A stretch of 5,839 nucleotides of DNA from Phycisphaerales bacterium (GCA_019747615.1 JAIEQQ010000182.1:1-5839); one strand, 5' to 3'; positions 1 through 5,704 are shown, counted from the stretch's first letter. A program made the numbers and translations. The notes: a model not told the origin generated them from the letters alone.

Positions 1-141
1 GTCCGACGCGCCATTGCAATTCCGGGCTCCAGAGGCACGATTTTTTACATTTCCAGGGAACACGCTGGCCCGCCCCGTGGCATCGATTACCTTTGCCCTG
101 CCCGGTGAGGGCCGCCTCGACCAACCCGACTCCTGTGTGTG

Positions 142-182
142 CGAACGCCCGCCGCTTCACCGCGGCGGGCGTTCGGCTTTTT
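142..182 (+). terminator. Strong Rho-independent terminator of the upstream unit
   Basis: Positions 142-155 and 162-175 form a perfect 14-bp GC-rich stem closed by a six-base loop (TTCACC). Two bases after the stem comes a run of five T (178-182). This is the classic + strand intrinsic terminator layout. It implies that something transcribed rightward ends here, either in the first 140 bases or before the window, and that feoA needs its own promoter between 183 and 314. The opposite strand has no T tract after the stem, so it is probably not bidirectional. Confidence 0.9.
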
Positions 183-206
183 GCCCCGTGCTCACCGGCC
201 CCACCA

Positions 207-222
207 AGTCTTATAGAAGACT
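207..222. promoter_or_regulatory. Palindrome in the feoA leader, candidate operator or promoter element
   Basis: AGTCTTATAGAAGACT is a perfect 6-bp inverted repeat around a four-base AT-rich centre, lying 93-108 bases before the feoA start and just after the upstream terminator. The centre contains TATAGA, a four-of-six match to a -10 box, but no -35 match sits at suitable spacing. A regulator site overlapping a promoter is plausible here. The regulator is not identifiable from sequence, and the match is short enough to be chance. Confidence 0.25.
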
Positions 223-259
223 CATCCCGACGCCCAGTCCCCAGTGCCTTCCATTCCGT

Positions 260-274
260 TGCGACTCAGTCTCA
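260..274. promoter_or_regulatory. Fur-box-like 7-1-7 palindrome upstream of feoA
   Basis: TGCGACT-C-AGTCTCA is a 7-1-7 inverted repeat with one mismatched pair, ending 40 bases before the feoA ATG. It keeps the outer TG/CA and the A and T positions of the known Fur-box half-site TGATAAT, but differs at the remaining positions. Ferrous-iron uptake operons are commonly repressed by an iron-loaded Fur- or DtxR-type regulator, so the location fits. Assignment as an iron-responsive operator is inference. Confidence 0.3.
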
Positions 275-314
275 TCTCGCTCGCCATCGCTCGCCGGGGC
301 GCTATGCTTCCGTG

Positions 315-671
315 ATGGCCACTTCTTCTCCTAAGTCTGGCGACCAGAGCCTGCCGGTGGATCCCGGCTGTGCGTGTACCGGCGGCAAGGTCTGTCCGAC
401 CGTGAGTCTGTGTGTCCTGCGCCCCGGTCAGGGCGGCGTCATCGCTTCGGCGGATCTTGCACAGGACGACGCATCACTGCTCGCGGCCATGGGCCTCGCG
501 GTCGGCAGCCGCGTCGTGATGTGTCGCTCGGGTGAGCCCTGCATCGTCGCAGTGGTCAGCGGCATCACGGCACAAGACGGCGGCGGCGAGGGCTGTCGCT
601 GTGCATCGCGCATCGGCTTGGCGCGTCCGCTGGCCGCCAAGATCCAGGTCACGCCTTCGAGCGAGACCTGA
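315..671 (+). CDS. feoA: FeoA-family ferrous iron transport accessory protein, cysteine-rich
   Basis: This 118-residue cytosolic protein is the small SH3-like partner of the FeoB iron permease. The FeoA core runs from about residue 31 to 113: the opening strand LCVLRPGQGGVI, the LLAAMGLAVGSRVVM segment equivalent to the family's conserved LxxLGLxPGxxV, and the closing strand RIGLARPLAAKIQV. FeoA proteins are usually about 75-85 residues. This one has an extra N-terminal segment of about 30 residues. Eight cysteines are visible (19, 21, 27, 33, 70, 76, 94, 96), including CxC pairs at 19/21 and 94/96, which is unusual for FeoA and hints at metal or Fe-S binding (inference). I chose ATG 315; the adjacent GTG at 312 is an alternative. 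No clear Shine-Dalgarno precedes either. feoB starts 46 bases downstream, so the two genes are almost certainly co-transcribed. Confidence 0.85.
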   Translation: MATSSPKSGDQSLPVDPGCACTGGKVCPTVSLCVLRPGQGGVIASADLAQDDASLLAAMGLAVGSRVVMCRSGEPCIVAVVSGITAQDGGGEGCRCASRIGLARPLAAKIQVTPSSET

Positions 672-717
672 AGCTCTCACACGACGACGTGACGGTTGCA
701 TTTCTGGAGCCGCGTCC

Positions 718-2835
718 ATGAACGACGTTCCATCGGTGATCGGCACGCCCGCAAACCCAACGCCGCCGACGCGCGCAACCGACGCGGCGGGTCCACTCCT
801 GAGCCGCGTTGCGCTCTTGGGCAATCCCAACACGGGCAAGACGACGCTGTTCAACCGCCTGACGGGGCTCACGCACAAGACCAGCAACTTTCCGGGCACG
901 ACGCTCGACGCTCGCACCGGTCGCGTTTCGGTGCCGTCGTCGGACCAAGAGGTCACGATCGACCTCATCGATCTGCCCGGCGTGTACTCGCTAGAACTCC
1001 GCCAGCCCGAGGCCGATGTGGCGCGTGCGGTGCTCAATGGCGAGCTTGCGCCGGCGGGTCTCACCGCGCAGGTGCCCGATGCGCTGCTGATCGTGCTTGA
1101 TGCGACGAACCTCGGGCGGAACCTGGTCATGGTCGGCGAGGCGCTCCGCCGCCGCCTGCCGACGGTTGTCGCGGTGAACATGATCGACCTGGCCGAGAAG
1201 CGGGCCCTGCGTGTCGATACCGGCGCGCTGAGCGCCGAACTGGGCTGCCCGGTGATGGCGATCAGCGCCCGCAGCGGGCGAGGGCTGCCGGAGCTCATCA
1301 ACACCCTTGCTCGCACTTTGCGCACTGAAGCCGTCCCCACACGCACCGCGCCGGGCACCGATGCCCAGCTGCGGCAGTGGGCCGAGCGCACCGTCATCAA
1401 GGCGACCAGCGGCCCGAGCGAATCCATCGGGCACACGTTCAGCGATCGCGCCGATCTTGTCCTGACGCACCCGCTCTCGGGCGTGCTGGTCTTCGCACTG
1501 GTCATGACCGGCCTCTTTGGCGCGATCTTCACTGCGGCTCAATACCCGATGGGGTGGATCGAGCAACTCTTCGCCAACCTCGGCGGCGGCGTTGATTGGA
1601 TCTGGGCCACTGCGGGCTGGGAGCCGGGGCTCCTGCACGATCTTCTGAAAGATGGCGTGATCGCGGGTGTGGGGAGCACCGTGGTCTTCCTGCCGCAGAT
1701 CTGTTTGCTGTTCTTCCTGATCTCGCTGCTTGAAGACACCGGCTACCTCGCGCGGGCCGCGTTCGTGATGGACCGCGCGCTGCGGCCGTTTGGCCTGCCG
1801 GGGCACGCGTTTGTGCCGCTGCTGAGCAGCCACGCCTGCGCGCTGCCGGGGATCATGAGCGCTCGCAGCATCCCCGACTCGCGCGAGCGCCTCGCGACGA
1901 TCCTCGTCGCGCCGTTCATGACCTGCTCGGCGCGGCTGCCGGTGTACGTGCTGCTGACGGGATTGCTCTTCAAGGACTCGCCCTGGCTCGCCGCCGCGGC
2001 GTTCGTCGGCTGCTATGCGCTTGGCATTCTCGCCGGCGTCTTCAGCGCGCTACTGGCACGTCGCACGATCCTGCGCGGCAGCACACGCCCGATGGCGCTG
2101 GAGCTGCCGTCGTACAAACTCCCGAGCCTGCGCAACGCGCTGAGCACCACCATCGATCGCGGCATGGTCTTCATCAAAAAGGCTGGCACCGCCATCCTGG
2201 CCATCTGCATCATCCTCTGGTGGCTCGGCTCGTTCCCGAAGGTCGATGCGCCGACGCAAGCGGTGGAGCTGCGCCAGTCGGTCGCTGGCCTGGCGGACGA
2301 TTCTGCGGTGCCGACGATCGGCGAGGCTGCGATCAACGGTCCAGGCGAGCCGACGACCGCCGCGGACGTCCGCGCCCGCGCCGATCGCATCGAACACGCG
2401 CACGCCAAGAGCAGCTCGTTCATGGGCATGCTCGGGCGCACGGCGCAGCCGGCCTTCGCGCCGCTTGGGTATGACTGGCAGCTCACCGTCGGCGTCATCG
2501 CCAGCTTCGCGGCCCGCGAGGTCTTCGTCAGCACCATGAGCGTCGTCATCGCCGGCGAGGAAGAAGGCGATGACGAGGCCCGCAATCAGACGCTGAGGCA
2601 AGAACTCGCCACCGCCACGCGGGGCGACGGCATCACGCCCATTTTCAACCCCGCGACGTGCTGGAGCCTGCTGGTCTTCTACGTCCTGGCCATGCAATGC
2701 CTGCCCACGCTCGTCGTCACGGCGCGCGAGGCCGGGCACGCCAAGTGGGCGCTGCTGCAACTGGTGTGGATGACGCTCGTCGCGTACCTCGGCGCGCTCG
2801 CGGCGTATCACATCGCCAGCAGCCTGCTATCGTGA
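718..2835 (+). CDS. feoB: FeoB ferrous iron transport GTPase/permease
   Basis: This 705-residue inner-membrane Fe(II) importer has a cytosolic N-terminal G domain fused to a polytopic permease. G-domain motifs are all present: G1 GNPNTGKTT (35-43), G2 threonines in NFPGTT (61-62), G3 DLPG (85-88), G4 NMID (154-157) and G5 SARSG (183-187). The membrane part, from about residue 255, carries FeoB hallmarks: LEDTGYLARAAF (338-349), the HACALP segment with the conserved cysteine C374, PFMTCSARLPVY (399-410) and AAREVFVSTM (598-607). A hydrophilic loop of about 60 residues lies at 505-565. The length is somewhat below the roughly 770 residues of E. coli FeoB, but both conserved gate regions are present. 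The reading frame extends upstream to 532 inside feoA. I chose ATG 718 because GGAG at 706-709 lies 8 bases before it and the upstream extension has no FeoB similarity. It is cotranscribed with feoA and probably with the small gene that follows. Confidence 0.97.
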   Translation: MNDVPSVIGTPANPTPPTRATDAAGPLLSRVALLGNPNTGKTTLFNRLTGLTHKTSNFPGTTLDARTGRVSVPSSDQEVTIDLIDLPGVYSLELRQPEADVARAVLNGELAPAGLTAQVPDALLIVLDATNLGRNLVMVGEALRRRLPTVVAVNMIDLAEKRALRVDTGALSAELGCPVMAISARSGRGLPELINTLARTLRTEAVPTRTAPGTDAQLRQWAERTVIKATSGPSESIGHTFSDRADLVLTHPLSGVLVFALVMTGLFGAIFTAAQYPMGWIEQLFANLGGGVDWIWATAGWEPGLLHDLLKDGVIAGVGSTVVFLPQICLLFFLISLLEDTGYLARAAFVMDRALRPFGLPGHAFVPLLSSHACALPGIMSARSIPDSRERLATILVAPFMTCSARLPVYVLLTGLLFKDSPWLAAAAFVGCYALGILAGVFSALLARRTILRGSTRPMALELPSYKLPSLRNALSTTIDRGMVFIKKAGTAILAICIILWWLGSFPKVDAPTQAVELRQSVAGLADDSAVPTIGEAAINGPGEPTTAADVRARADRIEHAHAKSSSFMGMLGRTAQPAFAPLGYDWQLTVGVIASFAAREVFVSTMSVVIAGEEEGDDEARNQTLRQELATATRGDGITPIFNPATCWSLLVFYVLAMQCLPTLVVTAREAGHAKWALLQLVWMTLVAYLGALAAYHIASSLLS

Positions 2836-2841
2836 GATGCG

Positions 2842-3015
2842 ATGTCGATCCCGTACCAAGACTGGCAGTTCTGGGCAACAACGCTGCTGGCGCTGGTGGC
2901 CGGCGGCTACTTGCTGCGGAACATCCTGCCGGTGCCGTTCTTCAGCCGGCGGGCCCGGGCACGCCGCCAGGAAAAGCCGGCGACGTTGACGGTGAGCGCC
3001 AAGAAGCACGAGTGA
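2842..3015 (+). CDS. Small single-span membrane protein downstream of feoB
   Basis: A 57-residue open frame starts at ATG 2842, six bases after the feoB stop, and ends at TGA 3013-3015. The N terminus is polar and aromatic (MSIPYQDWQFW). A hydrophobic segment at about 11-30 forms one predicted membrane helix. A basic stretch (SRRARARRQEK, 35-45) and a polar tail ending KKHE follow. By the positive-inside rule the C terminus should be cytosolic. Many bacteria place a small membrane protein with a cysteine-rich tail directly after feoB (the FeoB-associated Cys-rich family). This one matches in position, size and single helix but contains no cysteine at all, so membership is uncertain. The tight spacing suggests translational coupling to feoB. 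A role as an Feo complex subunit is inference from context. Confidence 0.7.
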   Translation: MSIPYQDWQFWATTLLALVAGGYLLRNILPVPFFSRRARARRQEKPATLTVSAKKHE

Positions 3016-3058
3016 GGCGAATGGTCAGCGAAGGTTGGGCGTCGCAAGACCGACGTGG

Positions 3059-3084
3059 CCTCTCGCATGACGGGCCGCGAGAGG
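3059..3084 (+). terminator. Candidate feo operon terminator hairpin without T tract
   Basis: CCTCTCGC (3059-3066) and GCGAGAGG (3077-3084) make a perfect 8-bp stem with a ten-base loop, starting 43 bases after the stop of the last feo-operon gene. No T run follows on either strand, so it is not a canonical intrinsic terminator. It could still act as a pause or 3'-end stabilising hairpin. Confidence 0.35.
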
Positions 3085-3139
3085 ACCGCGGCGCTTGAGA
3101 GTTGAGGACCACCGAAGGACGTGGAGAACTCCGTAGCGC

Positions 3140-3259
3140 CGCCCCCTCCGCCGCGAAGCGCGGCACCTCCCCCGTTAGGAAACGGGGGAGGGTGAGGTGT
3201 CTTCGCCCTCCCCCGGTCCCTACCGGGGGAGGTGGCGAGTCCGCGAGCCGGAGGGGGCG
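3140..3259. repeat. Paired inverted extragenic repeat, REP/BIME-like
   Basis: Two related units lie head to head and form a long imperfect palindrome. The outer arms are a perfect 11-bp inverted repeat (CGCCCCCTCCG at 3140-3150, complement at 3249-3259). Each unit contains its own perfect 11-bp hairpin with a four-base loop: 3166-3176/3181-3191 (loop AGGA) and 3207-3217/3222-3232 (loop CCCT). The left unit also has a 5-bp hairpin at 3151-3155/3159-3163. Reading the right unit in reverse complement gives the same order of blocks as the left: CGCCCCCTCCG, a short variable GC stem, CACCTCCCCCG, then TAGG in the loop region and CGGGGGAGGG. Stem changes between the units keep base pairing, which indicates selection or amplification of structure. 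This resembles bacterial REP/BIME elements, but which family it belongs to and its copy number cannot be seen here. Confidence 0.75.
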
Positions 3260-3403
3260 CGACTGCCGGCGTTCACCGCGTCGCGATCACTCGCCGAGAC
3301 TCAAACGCGAGGAACTCCGGCGATCCGTCGGCGCCCAACTCGCCAGTTGCCGCGAACCCAACGCACCATCGGCTCGAATGGATGATCATGAATCGGTGCA
3401 CTT

Positions 3404-4159
3404 ATGAGTATGCGATACGGACCATCCGACGACCTGATGAGCTGGCTGACGATCGGCCTGGCGGTCGCGGCGGTGTGGCGATCGTCGGTGATTCACAGTT
3501 GGGTTCCCAAGCCGCCGGAGGCTTCGCAGCACGATGGCCACTGCCTGCGGTGCGAGTATGACCTCTCGGGTCTCACGCTGACCAATGGCGCTGGGACATG
3601 TCCGGAGTGTGGTGCCGGCTTTCTCTCGCCCGAACTCCCGCCGTCGTGGCCCGAAGCCCCGCAATCCAGAGAGATGCTCACCACGCGGTTGATGCCCATG
3701 CGAGGGTTCGCTGCGTTCTTTGTCGTCTTCGCCGCGACCTTGTTGCCGCGGGCGTTGACCGATTTGATCACAAGCCTGATGACGTACTTTGACTCGCCCG
3801 GGATGGCGGCGAATCTGTGGCGGTCGTACGCGATGTCGTCCGAGTATCACCCGATCATGCGGAGCGGCGCGGCGTGCGCGATGTGTGTCGCCATGCTGCT
3901 GAGCTGGCGCATTCCGATGCACTGGTGGTTCTCACGGGTGATGTTGGCGCTGGCGCTCTGGCTCGGCGTGTGCGCGTGGAATCTGCCGACGAGCTCGTGG
4001 GCGTACGGCTCGCTGTGGCGGCTCACGTTTGACCGAGAGGCGGCGCCACTACTCGGTGCCGCGGCGGGCCTCGCCAGCGTCGGCATCCACATCGCGCTTT
4101 CACACGCACGGCGATTTATGGCGCCACGCGGTCGCACTCTCAAACTCGACCACCCGTAG
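3404..4159 (+). CDS. Zinc-ribbon multi-pass membrane protein of unknown function, copy 1
   Basis: This 251-residue protein belongs to no family I can name. An N-terminal hydrophobic segment (about 12-31) is followed by a zinc ribbon, with CLRC at 47-50 and CPEC at 66-69 flanking EYDLSGL. The C-terminal part is mostly membrane, with likely helices near 101-125, 152-169, 175-195 and 215-235. Similar CxxCxYDLxGL...CPECG ribbons on membrane proteins are frequent in planctomycetes. The ribbon probably binds one Zn(II) in the cytosol, but its role is unknown. I chose ATG 3404 because MSMRYGPSDDLMSWL aligns with the start of the downstream copy (MSRRGNPEDLMTWL). ATG 3410 is also possible. Only a weak GGTG (3395-3398) precedes the start. 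The second copy begins 31 bases after the stop, so this looks like a tandem duplication within one transcription unit. Confidence 0.8.
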   Translation: MSMRYGPSDDLMSWLTIGLAVAAVWRSSVIHSWVPKPPEASQHDGHCLRCEYDLSGLTLTNGAGTCPECGAGFLSPELPPSWPEAPQSREMLTTRLMPMRGFAAFFVVFAATLLPRALTDLITSLMTYFDSPGMAANLWRSYAMSSEYHPIMRSGAACAMCVAMLLSWRIPMHWWFSRVMLALALWLGVCAWNLPTSSWAYGSLWRLTFDREAAPLLGAAAGLASVGIHIALSHARRFMAPRGRTLKLDHP

Positions 4160-4190
4160 CTCCACGCCATCACACACAGAAGCCCACACC

Positions 4191-4442
4191 ATGTCTCGAC
4201 GAGGCAATCCTGAAGACCTGATGACGTGGCTCACGATCGCGCTGGTCGTCGCCGCGGTCCTCCGCTCGGCGTTCGTCCGCACCCGCCAGCTCGTCGCGGC
4301 ACCCGTGGACCCGAAGATCTGCCAGGGCCTGTGCCTGCGATGCGGATATGACCTCTCCGGCCTGGCGCTCGAACACCGCTGCGGCACATGCCCCGAGTGC
4401 GGAAATGACTTCTGGTGGCCGGAGGTGCATCAGAAGCGGTAA
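4191..4442 (+). CDS. Zinc-ribbon protein copy 2, N-terminal part ending at in-frame TAA
   Basis: An 83-residue open frame matches the first 88 residues of the upstream copy. It contains the DLMTWLTIALVVAAVLRS membrane segment (9-26) and the zinc ribbon CLRCGYDLSGL (48-58) with CPECG (67-71). Two more cysteines lie at 44 and 64. It ends at TAA 4440-4442, exactly where the intact copy has Glu89, giving EVHQKR-stop against EAPQSREM. If translated alone it would be one membrane helix plus a cytosolic zinc ribbon, lacking the polytopic domain. It may be the first half of a recently inactivated gene, or a viable short product. No strong Shine-Dalgarno precedes ATG 4191. Confidence 0.65.
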   Translation: MSRRGNPEDLMTWLTIALVVAAVLRSAFVRTRQLVAAPVDPKICQGLCLRCGYDLSGLALEHRCGTCPECGNDFWWPEVHQKR

Positions 4443-4460
4443 ACGGCCGTCACTCAGCTA

Positions 4461-4964
4461 TTGCCAACCCGCGGAAGCGCCGCGCTGGCGCTTGTCGTTT
4501 GCACAGTCGCTCTGCCGTGGGCACTGACCACATCGCTGGCAACGGCGCTCGAGATCTTCAGTCAACCGACGCTCGCCGCGAACGTGCGCCGCTCGCTCAT
4601 GGCCGGTCACGAAAGTCCTGCGATCATGATCAGCGGCGCAGCGTGCGCGATCAGCACCGCGATGCTCCTGAGCTGGCGACTTTCGACGCGGCCGTGGATC
4701 ACGCGAGTGCTTTTGGCCCTCTTGATCTGGATCGCGATCTACGCGCGGCAACTCCCGTCGGGCTCGTGGACGCACGGCTCCCCTTGGAGCAGGACCTTTG
4801 AGCGTGAGACGACGCCATGGCTCGGCATCTTCGCCGGCCTCGCCAGCGTCGGCATCCATGTCGCGTTCCCGCACGCCTACCACGCCTTGATACGATGGCG
4901 TCATGCCCGCCGAGCAAGGCCCGATCAACCCGTCGCGCAAAGCACCGAAGAAGCCGACGCGTGA
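4461..4964 (+). CDS. Zinc-ribbon protein copy 2, C-terminal membrane domain
   Basis: This segment of up to 167 residues is the membrane domain of the split copy, in the same frame as 4191-4442. Shared blocks with the intact copy include SGAACA, AMLLSWR and GLASVGIH. About four hydrophobic helices are expected. If it is translated separately, the only early candidate start is TTG 4461, which has no visible Shine-Dalgarno; the first ATG is at 4599, inside the domain, and would lose the first helix. Independent translation is therefore doubtful. The last 62 bases overlap the start of recR in another frame. The C-terminal tail (PDQPVAQSTEEADA) has no counterpart in the other copy and may simply be shaped by the overlap. 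Confidence 0.5.
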   Translation: MPTRGSAALALVVCTVALPWALTTSLATALEIFSQPTLAANVRRSLMAGHESPAIMISGAACAISTAMLLSWRLSTRPWITRVLLALLIWIAIYARQLPSGSWTHGSPWSRTFERETTPWLGIFAGLASVGIHVAFPHAYHALIRWRHARRARPDQPVAQSTEEADA

Positions 4965-5607
4965 CGCACTCGGCGCGTATCCCACCGGCTACCCCGCGCC
5001 GGTCGATCGCGTGATTGATGAGCTGGGCGCGCTGCCGGGCATCGGGCGGCGCTCGGCGGAGCGGATGGCGCTGTACCTGCTGAAGTCACCGGCGGAGAAG
5101 GTTGATGCGCTAGCGCGTGCGATCGCGGATTTGAAGCGGACGGTGCGGAACTGCCGCGTGTGTTTCAATCTCACGGATACGGATCTCTGCGGCGTGTGCC
5201 GTGATGAATCGCGTGAGCGGCACTGCGTGATGGTCGTTGAGCAGCCGCGGGATGTGCTGGCGCTGGAGACCACCGGCGTTTACAAGGGCCTGTATCACGT
5301 GTTGCTCGGGCGGCTCTCGCCCTTGGATGGCGTCGGCCCCGGCGACCTGACAATCCCTGCGTTCATCGATCGCCTGCGCGACAGCGCCAACAACGCCGGG
5401 GCGGTGCCGATCCGCGAAGTGATCCTCGGGCTCAACCCGACGCTGGAAGGCGACGGAACATCGATGTATCTGGCCGAGCAACTCAAACGCTTCAAGTCCC
5501 TCAAACTCAACCGCCTGGCCCGCGGCCTTCCCACCGGCACGCAACTCGAACACGCCAACAAAGCCATCCTCGCGGATGCGATTCAGGGGCGGCGGGCGAT
5601 GGAGTGA
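4903..5607 (+). CDS. recR: Recombination mediator protein RecR
   Basis: This 234-residue cytosolic DNA-repair protein works with RecO, and with RecF in many bacteria, to load RecA onto SSB-coated single-stranded DNA at gaps. Domains in order are the helix-hairpin-helix LPGIGRRSAERMA (44-56), a four-cysteine zinc finger (C84, C87, C96, C99), the Toprim segment VMVVEQPRDVLALE with ETTGVYKGLYHVLLGRLSPLDG (109-143), and the C-terminal block EVILGLNPTLEGDGTSMYL followed by RLARGLPTGTQLEHA. Typical RecR is about 200 residues and this one has about 30 extra at the basic, Pro-rich N terminus. ATG 4903 is the first possible start, because an in-frame TGA lies five codons upstream (4888-4890). It overlaps the preceding frame by 62 bases. 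The common dnaX-ybaB neighbours are not next to it. Confidence 0.96.
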   Translation: MPAEQGPINPSRKAPKKPTRDALGAYPTGYPAPVDRVIDELGALPGIGRRSAERMALYLLKSPAEKVDALARAIADLKRTVRNCRVCFNLTDTDLCGVCRDESRERHCVMVVEQPRDVLALETTGVYKGLYHVLLGRLSPLDGVGPGDLTIPAFIDRLRDSANNAGAVPIREVILGLNPTLEGDGTSMYLAEQLKRFKSLKLNRLARGLPTGTQLEHANKAILADAIQGRRAME

Positions 5608-5624
5608 GGCGTGTCTTTGGGTAC

Positions 5625-5643
5625 CCCCTCTCTCCGAGAGGGG
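5625..5643. terminator. Hairpin after recR, possible terminator or repeat arm
   Basis: CCCCTCTC (5625-5632) and GAGAGGGG (5636-5643) form a perfect 8-bp stem with a three-base loop, 17 bases after the recR stop, between convergent genes. No T tract follows on the + strand. A second 6-bp inverted repeat (CGCTTG 5659-5664, CAAGCG 5680-5685) lies just beyond. A weak intrinsic terminator or an extragenic repeat are equally possible. Confidence 0.4.
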
Positions 5644-5704
5644 CGTAGCGAACCTAGTCGCTTGGCGCTCACGTTGGTTCAAGCGTCTGAAAAACCCCGC
5701 GCAC

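Larger units (their letters stand above)
1..314. other. Region without a confident gene: upstream-unit end, terminator and feo leader
   Basis: No reading frame here looks like a real gene. A frame open from the window edge to a TGA at 106-108 could be the tail of an upstream + strand gene ending about 33 bases before the terminator. Its peptide resembles nothing I know and uses AGA and AGG codons that are rare in the genes nearby. The other open frames run straight through the terminator hairpin and are probably GC-rich artefacts. The supported content is the terminator at 142-182 and two palindromes in the 132-base stretch between it and feoA. Confidence 0.5.
3016..3403. other. 388-base intergenic spacer with hairpin and inverted repeat element
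   Basis: No convincing gene lies between the small Feo-associated gene and the first zinc-ribbon gene. Short open frames here overlap hairpins and have low-complexity Arg/Pro/Ser-rich translations typical of GC-rich noncoding DNA. The spacer holds a possible terminator hairpin (3059-3084) and a 120-base paired repeat (3140-3259). I see no recognisable structure in 3260-3403, which should contain the promoter for the downstream pair. No good -35/-10 pair stands out. Confidence 0.6.
4191..4964 (+). pseudogene. Zinc-ribbon membrane protein copy 2, interrupted by a single nonsense codon
   Basis: Read through the TAA at 4440-4442, this single frame spans 258 codons including the final TGA. It aligns end to end, with almost no gaps, to the intact 251-residue copy at 3404-4159. 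Both halves are in the same frame, so this is not a frameshift. The stop replaces a Glu position, consistent with a single GAA to TAA change. No other disruption has accumulated and the downstream half keeps conserved blocks, which points to a recent mutation, an assembly error, or tolerated splitting or readthrough. Confidence 0.65.

Noticed and set aside
14..334. Open frame of 106 codons across the leader
   Set aside because: It runs through the 14-bp terminator stem and the feoA start, and its composition is not protein-like.
532..717. 62-codon upstream extension of feoB
   Set aside because: It overlaps feoA in another frame, has no FeoB similarity, and ATG 718 has a proper GGAG site at 8 bases.
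474..1532. Long - strand open frame of 352 codons opposite feoA/feoB
   Set aside because: Antisense to well-supported feoA and feoB. The translation is Ser/Arg/Ala-rich with no recognisable domain, as expected opposite a GC-rich gene.
991..2811. Several - strand open frames opposite feoB (991-1833, 2013-2585, 2050-2811)
   Set aside because: All lie wholly within feoB, have Arg-rich low-complexity translations and lack credible starts. They are shadows of the FeoB codon pattern.
3140..3259. CRISPR array or tRNA-like cloverleaf
   Set aside because: There are only two units, in inverted orientation with no unique spacers, and there is no CCA end, T-loop or anticodon arm of tRNA form.
4415..4801. 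Frameshift as the cause of the split in the second zinc-ribbon copy
   Set aside because: The two halves start 270 bases apart (divisible by three), so they share a frame. The alternative frame at 4415-4801 has no similarity to the paralog. A nonsense change explains the split.
5680..5704. Intrinsic terminator for the - strand gene
   Set aside because: A run of five T occurs on the - strand (5690-5694), but no stable stem lies directly before it.
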